Origin: Sciurus carolinensis
Lineage: Eukaryota; Chordata; Mammalia; Rodentia; Sciuridae
Reading direction: 5' to 3'
DNA length: 64,000 nt
Assembly: GCF_902686445.1 (NCBI RefSeq)
Contig: NC_062232.1
Coordinates: 92,676,932-92,740,931 of the forward strand
A program made the position numbers and the translations under genes. Positions 56,573 to 64,000 of the stretch are shown in pieces. The number at the start of each line of letters is the position of its first letter. The stretch's first letter is position 1. The notes beneath the pieces are model-generated. The model was not told the DNA's origin. It did no database searches and saw only the letters and a program-made list of their open reading frames with translations.

Positions 56573-56927
56573 CTAAAAGAAACACAAACACACATATCTC
56601 TTTTAAACCAGGAGTTTTTCCCTACTGTGCCATAGCTGGCTGCCCTATTTCTAAACTTGTACCTGAACTGATTTTAATGGTGTTTTGTAGCTGCCATAGA
56701 AATTTGTCATGTATGAATAGGATACGATAAAACACGTGTTTCATAGATTTGATATTTTGTTACATAATTCATTCTCCTTATACTGCAGAGTGCAAACTGG
56801 AAGAATGAAAATATTTGTGCCATTCATATGGCATTTGTCCCATAATACTAGAGTGTAGTAGTTATTTTGCATATATTTTGTTTTCAGTGCTGGATTATGA
56901 GCTTCTTAAAAAAATAGAGAGCATTTT

Positions 56928-57128
56928 TTTTTTTAATACTGGTGATTGAACTCAGGAGCACTCGACCACTGAGCCACATCCCTGGCCCTATTTTGTGTTT
57001 TATTTAGAGACAGGGTCTCACTGAGTTGCTTAGTGCCTCCCTGTTGCTGAGACTGACTTTGAATTCTTGATCCTCCTACCTCAGTTTCCCGAGCCACTGG
57101 GATTACAGGCATGCGGCACTGCGCCCTG
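56928..57128 (-). mobile_element. Composite B1-ID SINE
   Basis: Complete. Confidence 0.92.
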
Positions 57129-57139
57129 CAAAAGCACTT

Positions 57140-57272
57140 TAAAAAAAAAAATAATTGTTTTTAGTTGTCAATGGATCTCTATTTATTTATTTACATGTGG
57201 TGCTGAGAATGGAACCCAGTGCCTCACACATTCTAGGCAAGTGTTCTAACACTGAGCCACAACCCCAGCCCA
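57140..57272 (-). mobile_element. ID-like SINE with 3' extension
   Basis: The extension gttgtcaatggatctctatt resembles that at 40745. Flanks aatagagagcat on the right repeat aatagagagcat at 56912-56923, so this SINE and the previous one lie within one duplicated target. Confidence 0.9.
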
Positions 57273-57274
57273 AT

Positions 57275-58220
57275 AGAGAGCATCTTAAGACATTTTTATA
57301 TCCTCTCCTCCATAATGCCTATCACAATGACTTGCAGTGAGTATTCACTAGATATCAGTTAAGTAAGAAAGAAATCTACCTTGTACTCTTATGGTAGAAA
57401 ATAGAATAATGTAAATTCTATATCTTAAATAATCTGTAAGCTTATATATATTTAAGAAGATTTTTAGAAAATTATTTCTCGCTTCTTCTCCAGATTATTT
57501 CCTTTAATCTAAGACCAATTTTATATATGTTGCATACCTATGCATTCTGGATAATTTGTTTGATTGAATACATATTATATCATCACAGATTGCTATCATT
57601 TAGGAATTTGGTAGATATTTGCTTGCTTAAAAACATCAGCCGTATTGCTTTTAAAATGGGTTAAAATTAAGTATTGCTTTGGCAGGATTGTCTTCTCTCT
57701 CCTTTTATTCTATTTCTTTTTTTAAAAAAAAATCTGATGATATATTTTTCAAAAATAATAAACTACGGGTGGTTTGAACATTTATTACCAATGCTAAATC
57801 AAAGATCCTGCTTGTAGTTCCAAATCATTAACCTTCAAATTCAAGTACCTAAGATGAACAATTTAATATTATCATACTGAAAGAATACCAAAAAGCAGGA
57901 ATAGTGTGTAAAATTATGCTATGAATATAAATAAGTCTAAGAAGTATTGGAGAAGGGGAAGGAGGAGGAAAAGGAAATGACAACATTATGAATCTTTGGT
58001 GACGTTCTCCTCCTCCTTATGTCTTTATCCTTCCATTTTTATTCTTTAAATTCATTTGTCAAGTAATCACTAACCATTTTCCATGAAAAAATTCATGAAA
58101 AGCATTTAGCAGTTAGCATTTAGCATATAGTAAACATTCAACAAATGTTAATAAATGTTAATCATTTTAATTATGGTCAACCCCACTTCTTTACCCTTCC
58201 TGTAACTCTTCTCAAATTGA
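57275..58220. other. No gene recognised
   Basis: Repeat-poor AT-rich DNA. A weak MIR or L2-like end (gcatatagtaaacattcaac) is near 58122. Confidence 0.5.
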
Positions 58221-58268
58221 CATATATCTATCTATCTATCTATAGATAGATAGATAGATAGATATATG
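58221..58268. repeat. (TATC)n-(GATA)n palindrome
   Basis: catatatc plus TATC units meets GATA units plus gatatatg. The two arms are reverse complements except that the right arm has one extra unit. Confidence 0.95.
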
Positions 58269-58315
58269 TATATAATCAGGGTTGGGACAGAGGAGGACCA
58301 TACAGATTCTTTTTT

Positions 58316-58447
58316 TTAATATATTTTTTATTTTAGATGTTGACAGATCTTTATTTTATTCATTTACTTATATATGGTGTTGAGAATTGAACCCAGTGCC
58401 TCACACATGCTAGGCAAGCACTCCACCACTGAGCCACAACCCCAGGC
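58316..58447 (-). mobile_element. ID-like SINE with 3' extension
   Basis: Extension ttttagatgttgacagatct at left, complete ID body. Confidence 0.9.
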
Positions 58448-58461
58448 CCAAAAATTATGGA

Positions 58462-58562
58462 AGTTTTTTGTTTTTTGTGATGCTAGGGATTGAACCCAGG
58501 GCCTAGTGCTTGCGAGCACTCTACCAACTGCACTCTACCAACTGAGCTATATCCCCAGCCCC
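58462..58562 (-). mobile_element. ID SINE with an internal tandem duplication
   Basis: The segment cactctaccaactg occurs twice (58517-58544), lengthening the normal body. Confidence 0.9.
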
Positions 58563-58564
58563 AA

Positions 58565-60300
58565 GTCTCCTAATACTCAAGGCCTATGTGAATAAGTTTT
58601 TTAAAAATATTGCCTTGAATTCACCCATTTAATAAATCTATAACATTAACTCCCTGCTCCATTCCTCCAGTCAGGCTGTTCCAACTGATCATTAAATGGC
58701 ATGCTTCTTAAGGTTCCTAATGAGGGCAATAACTGTCCAAAGATAATTTTTCATAAAAATACATTCTGTATCCAAAAAATATTACATAAACCCATATTGA
58801 TTCAAATTATAATTTTGAGATTTTAAAATTGATATAATCCAGTTTTTTGTAGCAACATAACCTTCTGATTTTTCACAGTGCAGTCATATATGTGGCTCAC
58901 TTATTATAGAATTATTTCATATTTCTCCAAAATAGATTTCTACTGAGTATTACAAAGTGGGCTCCTTAATTTCCCACCCTTAATGTTATTAGCTTTTGAC
59001 TATATTATTCCTCAATATAGAAGACTTCCAAACAAGGCAGATTAAACACATGAATTTATCTTTTGTTGTCTCATGGAACTCCATTAAAATGATAAAGAAA
59101 TTTTAATTTTAAAAATATTTTCAGTACATTAGATTTACTCACAAAACATTCTAAAAATATACTATTTTTAAAGCATGTGTATAATAACATACTAGAATCC
59201 CCCAAAGTATAATAACATATTAGAATCCCCCAAACAGAATATTTGACATTTACAATTCAAAATTGTTAGCAGAATATTAAATATTTCCAAAATTATCTTT
59301 TAAAAATATTTTATAAAGTTATATCCGACTTTACAGAATTGACAAAAGAATGGCTCAAAAAATGGGAGAATTTTCCTTCATTCTTGAAGAGAAAATATGT
59401 CCAATAGAAGTCATGAAGGTTTTGTTTCAGTACCAATGCCTTATCTTTGTATGCACACAGCTGAGGCTAGGGACTGGGAACCACTGGTCTCTCCCTTGGT
59501 TACCAGTGTAGTAATCTTGACCTTTCACTTCACAGTACTTGATTTCTAGAAAATTGCAAGTGCTGACTGAAGATGCTCTTCTATTAGACCTTTGATTCAG
59601 CCTCTTCAGAACCCATGTTTTTAAATGTCACCTGATTCATTATTTGAAAGTTACCTGCAGTTTAGAAATGATAGCACTTTGGAATTTTTTTAAAAAGGTG
59701 TAAATACAGAAGGACAAAGAGAGCAGAAGACTATATAACAGCAAACGAGTGAGGTGAACAAAAATTGGAGACTGAAAAACTATAGATGAGTGCTAAGTCA
59801 AGTTAAAAATTTGGAGAAAGCTAAAACCTAAGACTGGTGGTAATGGGCTCAGTTCACAGAGGTACTAGAAACCTCTGAGGTATAGGATGAAGGGAGGACT
59901 AAAAACAGAAGGATTGATAGAAAGTCCATTTAAGAAAAAATAAATCTCGAGTCCCTTATCTGTTCCAACAAAAGTTTCAAGTTTTATTTGTGGAATATTT
60001 GAATCATTTCTCCCCCGAAAAACCTCTGGTCTTAGAAATAGACATAGCTGAGGGCTGGGGTTATGACCTACACTGAAAATGGGAATTGAGTCTCTACACA
60101 ATTTCCCCCTATGTATCTGTCTGCTACTTGGTTTGTAGGATAATGGCAGTTGAGCAGGGGACTGGAAGACATTCTGGAAAAACTAAGGAAGTCTAGAGAA
60201 GTGCTGCAGATGGTAATGACTGGGGTTCTCCACTGAAAAGACTGGATGTCTGCCCAGTTACTCCTTTTTTTCCCCCTCCATTCTTGCCCCCCTCCCACCC
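58565..60300. other. No gene recognised
   Basis: Repeat-poor AT-rich DNA. Contains a 28-bp tandem duplication at 59179-59234. Short minus-strand frames (59865-60101, 60068-60298) show no domain. Confidence 0.5.
59179..59234 (+). repeat. 28-bp tandem duplication
   Basis: Units 59179-59206 and 59207-59234 differ at one base. Confidence 0.95.
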
Positions 60301-60302
60301 CC

Positions 60303-61432
60303 CAACATTGTAGGTCAGCAAAGGGAGGAACTACCTTAGAGAAAAACCACTCAAAGGAGAAACCAAGTCAACTTAAAAACCAAAAATAAGCCAAATGACT
60401 GGGAATACAAATCATATCTCAATAATAACCCTGAACGTTAATGGCCTAAACTCATCAATCAAAAGACATAGACTGGCAGAATGGATTAAAAAGAAAGACC
60501 CAACAATATACTGCCTGCAAGAGACTCATCGCTTAGAAAAAGACACCCACAGACTAAAGGTGAAAGGATGGGAAAAAACCTAGGAGGCGTGCACGTGGAC
60601 TCAGTAAAAAAGCGGGGGTTTCCATCCTTATATCAGATAAAGTGGACTTCAAGCCAAAGTTAGTCAGAAGGGATAAAGAAGGACATTTCATACTGCTTAA
60701 GGGAACCATTAATCAGGAAGACATAACAATAGTAAATATTTATGCCCCAAACAATGGTGCATCCCTGTACATCAAACAAATCCTTCTCAATTTCAGGAAT
60801 CACACAGACCACAACAGAATAATTCTGGGTGACTTTAACGCACTGCTGTCACCACTAGATAGATCTTCCAAACAAAAACCAACCAAAGAAACCACAGAAC
60901 TCAATAAAACAATCAATAACCTAGACTTAATAGACATATACAGAATATTCCATCCATCAACGAGCAGATTCACTTTCTTCTCAGCAGCACATGGAACCTT
61001 CTCGAAAACAGACCATATGTTATGCCACAAAGCAGCCCTTAGGAAATGTAAAAAAATAGAGATACTGCCTTGTGTTCTATCAGATCATAATGGACTGAGA
61101 GTAGAAATCAATGACAAAATAAAAAACAGAAATTACTCCAACACCTGGAGACTAAATAATATGCTATTGAATGAAACATGGATAACAGAAAACATCAGGG
61201 AGGAGATAAAAAAATTCTTAGAGGTCAATGAGAACAACAATACAACATATCAAAATCTCTGGGACACTATGAAAGTGGTACTAAGAGGAAAATTCATTGC
61301 ATGGAGCGCATTCCAGAAAAGAATGAAAAGTCAACATCTAAATGACCTAACATTATAGCTCAAAGCCCTAGAACAGAATAACAGCAAAAGTAGTAGAAGC
61401 CAGTTACTCTTAAGTATGGCTCAACAACCTAC
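60303..61432 (+). pseudogene. L1 ORF2 endonuclease-domain fragment
   Basis: Internal L1 piece covering the ORF2 start and the APE-like endonuclease, which nicks target DNA during retrotransposition. The first frame (60395-60583) has LNVNGLNS and QETH. The second, in another frame (60642-61358), has VNIYAPNN, GDFNA and SDH. These are the expected catalytic landmarks in order. A frameshift near 60590-60640 separates them, and TAG follows at 61356-61358. ORF2 similarity fades by about 61432. ORF1, reverse transcriptase and the 3' UTR are absent on this side. The fragment keeps unusually long open frames for a dead L1. Confidence 0.93.
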
Positions 61433-61642
61433 AAACTCCAAAATGTAAATGGAACTTCCAGTCATCATTTTGGTGTCTTATTCCTAAATATTTAATGGTT
61501 GGTCAAATCCCCAGACATTTGAAGAAAGTTTCTAAAAGGAAAGAAACCAAAACAATAGTAATAAAAATCAAAGGGAAAAAGAAAACAGAGAAAAATTTAA
61601 AAAAATACTTTTAAAAAGCTATAATTAATAACATCATCAATG
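61433..61642. other. No gene recognised
   Basis: A-rich unique-looking DNA. Confidence 0.5.
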
Positions 61643-61845
61643 CTGGGCATGGTGGCCCACGCCTGTAATCCCAGCAGTTTCAGAGAACAAGGCAGGAGGA
61701 TTGCTAAATTTGAGGCCAGCCTTAGCAAATTAGTGAGGCTGTAAGCAAGCTGGTGAGACCCATCTCAAAATAAAAAAATAAAAAGAACTGGGGATTTAGC
61801 TCAGTGGTAAAGCACCCCTGAATAAAGTCAATCCCCAGTCCTCAA
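61643..61845 (+). mobile_element. Composite B1-ID SINE
   Basis: Good B1 half (gctgggcatggtggcccacg). Confidence 0.92.
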
Positions 61846-61974
61846 ATCATGGTCATCATCAGGGGGGTATGAGAAGATACTATATTTAAGACATAAGAAC
61901 AGTATTCTGTGAACACAAAACTCACAATGAATGAGAAAAAACTCTTAGAATTTAAAATATTGTATGGTAAAATT

Positions 61975-62160
61975 TATTTATTATTTATTTGATATCAGGG
62001 ATTGAATCCAGGGGCACTCAACCACTGAGTCACATGCCCAACCCTTTAAATTTTTTTTTTATTTTGAGATAGGGTCTCACTAAGTTGCTTAGGACCTCAC
62101 TAAATTGCTGAGGCTGGCCTTGAACTTGTGATCCTCCTGCTTCAGGTGTCAGCCACTGTT
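61975..62160 (-). mobile_element. Composite B1-ID SINE, 5' end truncated
   Basis: Lacks the far end of the B1 half (jumps from cctcctgcttcagg to tgtcagccactg). Confidence 0.87.
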
Positions 62161-62164
62161 GCTG

Positions 62165-63065
62165 AATGTGAGATAAAATTAAAAGTCAATAGAATAAAAA
62201 TTTTAAATTGAGAGGATCTCTAAGAGAGTAAAAGAAAATGACGTGTAAAAAGTATAAAAAAGATGAGAAGAAAATTAAAGGGCTCAGTACTGGAGGATCA
62301 AAATAGACTAACAGAGTTCTATTTATATGTTTTTCTTTGCAGAGCTGGGGATCACCAACAGAAGTTCTAGAAAACAAGGAAAGAAAAATGAGAAATTAGA
62401 GAAATATTATAAGGCTAATTCCTAGCACTGTAGGATATGAATATATAGATTGAAAAGGTTCACCAGGTGCCCAGAATAATGAATGAGAAAGTGAAATCCA
62501 GTAATGTATATCACAATGAAATTTTAGAAAATGGAACAGAGAATATTCTAAAAGCTTTCAGAGAGAAAAAAAACAGGTTGTATACAAAGGATCACAAATA
62601 ATACTAGGAACAAATTTTCAACTGAATATCTAAAATCTTGGACACAAATTTTTAGGGAAAATAATTTCTAACTAGGTTAAATATGCCCCCCTCCATAAAA
62701 ATGCCCCATGGACCTATGAATGTGTTATATTAAGTGGTAACAATAATTTTGTAGGTGGCATTAAATTAAGGCTAGTGAGATGGGTAGATTATCATGGACT
62801 ATCTGGGTCTTTATAACAAGGGTCCTAAAAACAGGGAGGCAGGAGGGTCAAAGTAAAATGTAATAGAGATGCAAAGATTTGAGTCACAAACTGGAATAAT
62901 ATGTTTTGCAGATGCTAGAAGGGGCCATATGCTAAGGAAAGTAGGTAGTTTCTAGAAACTATAAAAGACAAGGAAAACAATTCTCCATTAGAACTTCTAG
63001 AAGGAACCACCTCAATTTTAGACTATTTAAACTGATTTTAGATATGTGACGGAAAGAGAATAAAT
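62165..63065. other. No gene recognised
   Basis: A-rich unique-looking DNA. Confidence 0.5.
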
Positions 63066-63067
63066 TG

Positions 63068-63150
63068 TGTGTTTGCAGTGCTGGGGGTACAACCTAGGGC
63101 CTCATGCATATAAGGTAAGCACTCTACCCACTGAAGCTATACCCCCAGAT
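63068..63150 (-). mobile_element. Diverged ID SINE
   Basis: Minus-strand body (gcagtgctgggggtacaacc). Confidence 0.83.
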
Positions 63151-63487
63151 TATTTGTGTTGTTTTGAACCCTGAGTTTGTGGTAGTTTGTTACAGAAGCA
63201 ATAGGGTAATAATACACCAGCTTAGAATTCTGTATCAGTTGAACAGTCAGATAAGAAATTGGAACACGATGTTTTCACACATCTAAGATTTCAAAATATT
63301 TACCATCTTTTTTTTAATGAATTTACTAGAGGATATTTATTTACCAAAATAAGAGTTTAAATCAAAAGTGAAGGAAACAAAGGGTCCAGAAAGCAAGACC
63401 AAGTGAGAGAGGCAAAAAGGATTTTCAGTGCAGGAGTGAGGAGGAATCACTGGGCAGCTATTCCAAGGATTAAATCAGTTCAAGCAA

Positions 63488-63660
63488 GGATCATAGCACA
63501 AACCTGTAATCCCAGTGACTTGAGAGCCTGAGGCAGGAAGAAAGAATGTTCGAGGTCAGTCTCATCAATTTAGGGAAGCCCTGACTCAAAATGTAAAATA
63601 AAAAGAACCATGGATGAAGTTGGTGGTTGAGCACCCTGAATTCAATCCCCAGTACCAAAA
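63488..63660 (+). mobile_element. Composite B1-ID SINE
   Basis: Diverged copy. Confidence 0.87.
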
Positions 63661-63789
63661 AAAGTGACATTCTTTGCCTACTGCAAGGCCAGGAACCCTG
63701 TAAAGGAATCCTGCAGACAAAGTACCAAGCCACTTTTGGGGGGGTGGTTTGTGGGGGACAGTGGCTTTAGTTAATCTATTAATCTACTT

Positions 63790-63858
63790 CTTTTTGTGGT
63801 ACTGGGAATTGAACCCAGGGACACTCTATGACTGAGTCACATCCCCAGCCCTTTATTT
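63790..63858 (-). mobile_element. ID-half SINE fragment
   Basis: Right half only, followed by (TTTAA)n. Confidence 0.82.
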
Positions 63859-63867
63859 AATTTAATT

Positions 63868-64000
63868 TATTTACTTTGGCACTGGGGATTGAACCCAGGG
63901 TCACTTTACCACCAAGCTATATCCTCATCTGTTTTTGCTTTTTATTCAGAGACAGGATCTTGCTAAATTTCCAAGGCTGGCCTTTGACTTGGAATCCTCC
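63868..64000 (-). mobile_element. Composite B1-ID SINE, cut by the window end
   Basis: ID half complete, B1 half runs off the edge. Confidence 0.88.

Overview
This is mammalian nuclear DNA, most probably from a member of the squirrel family (Sciuridae). The evidence is the abundance of two SINE types: ID elements (tRNA-derived, with visible pol III A and B boxes) and a composite with a B1/7SL-like left half joined to an ID-like right half. Solo LTRs related to rodent IAP-type class II retroviruses and L1 3' ends of a lineage-specific type support this. I found no intact protein-coding gene, no conserved RNA gene and no CRISPR array. The window reads as an intergenic or intronic region built from layers of retroelements.

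Layout. 0-9 kb: an old minus-strand L1 (1.1-8.8 kb) is broken by a processed MAP1LC3B pseudogene (about 3.72-8.19 kb). That pseudogene is itself broken by a processed SUMO2 pseudogene (4004-5015) with a perfect 14-bp target-site duplication, and by several SINEs, one of which carries an LTR. A solo LTR lies at 591-1041. 10.2-16.3 kb: a decayed ERV-L provirus with both LTRs and gag/pol remnants, carrying an IAP-like solo LTR (12546-13038). 16.3-24.7 kb: MIR, L1 fragments and a MaLR element with two LTRs. 24.7-32.5 kb: two class II solo LTRs (24987-25685, 26555-27003), one class I solo LTR (28854-29326), and three local sequence copies pasted into retroelements. 33-41 kb: L1, L2, MIR and SINEs, with LTRs at 39410-39830 and 40841-41327. 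41.9-45.3 kb: a SINE-free cluster of retroviral pieces, with two LTR-like arms in opposite orientation and an LTR-leader-gag fragment. 45.3-52.7 kb: L1 and SINEs. 53-64 kb: mainly unique DNA with MIR, a Tigger-like DNA transposon relic, a GATA/TATC palindrome and an internal L1 endonuclease-domain fragment (60.3-61.4 kb).

The genes do not work together as a system. The notable biology is structural: two ubiquitin-fold modifier retrocopies nested one inside the other, repeated templated insertions within 8 kb, telomere-like hexamers inside L1 3' ends, and a set of LTR insertions whose target-site duplications are still readable.
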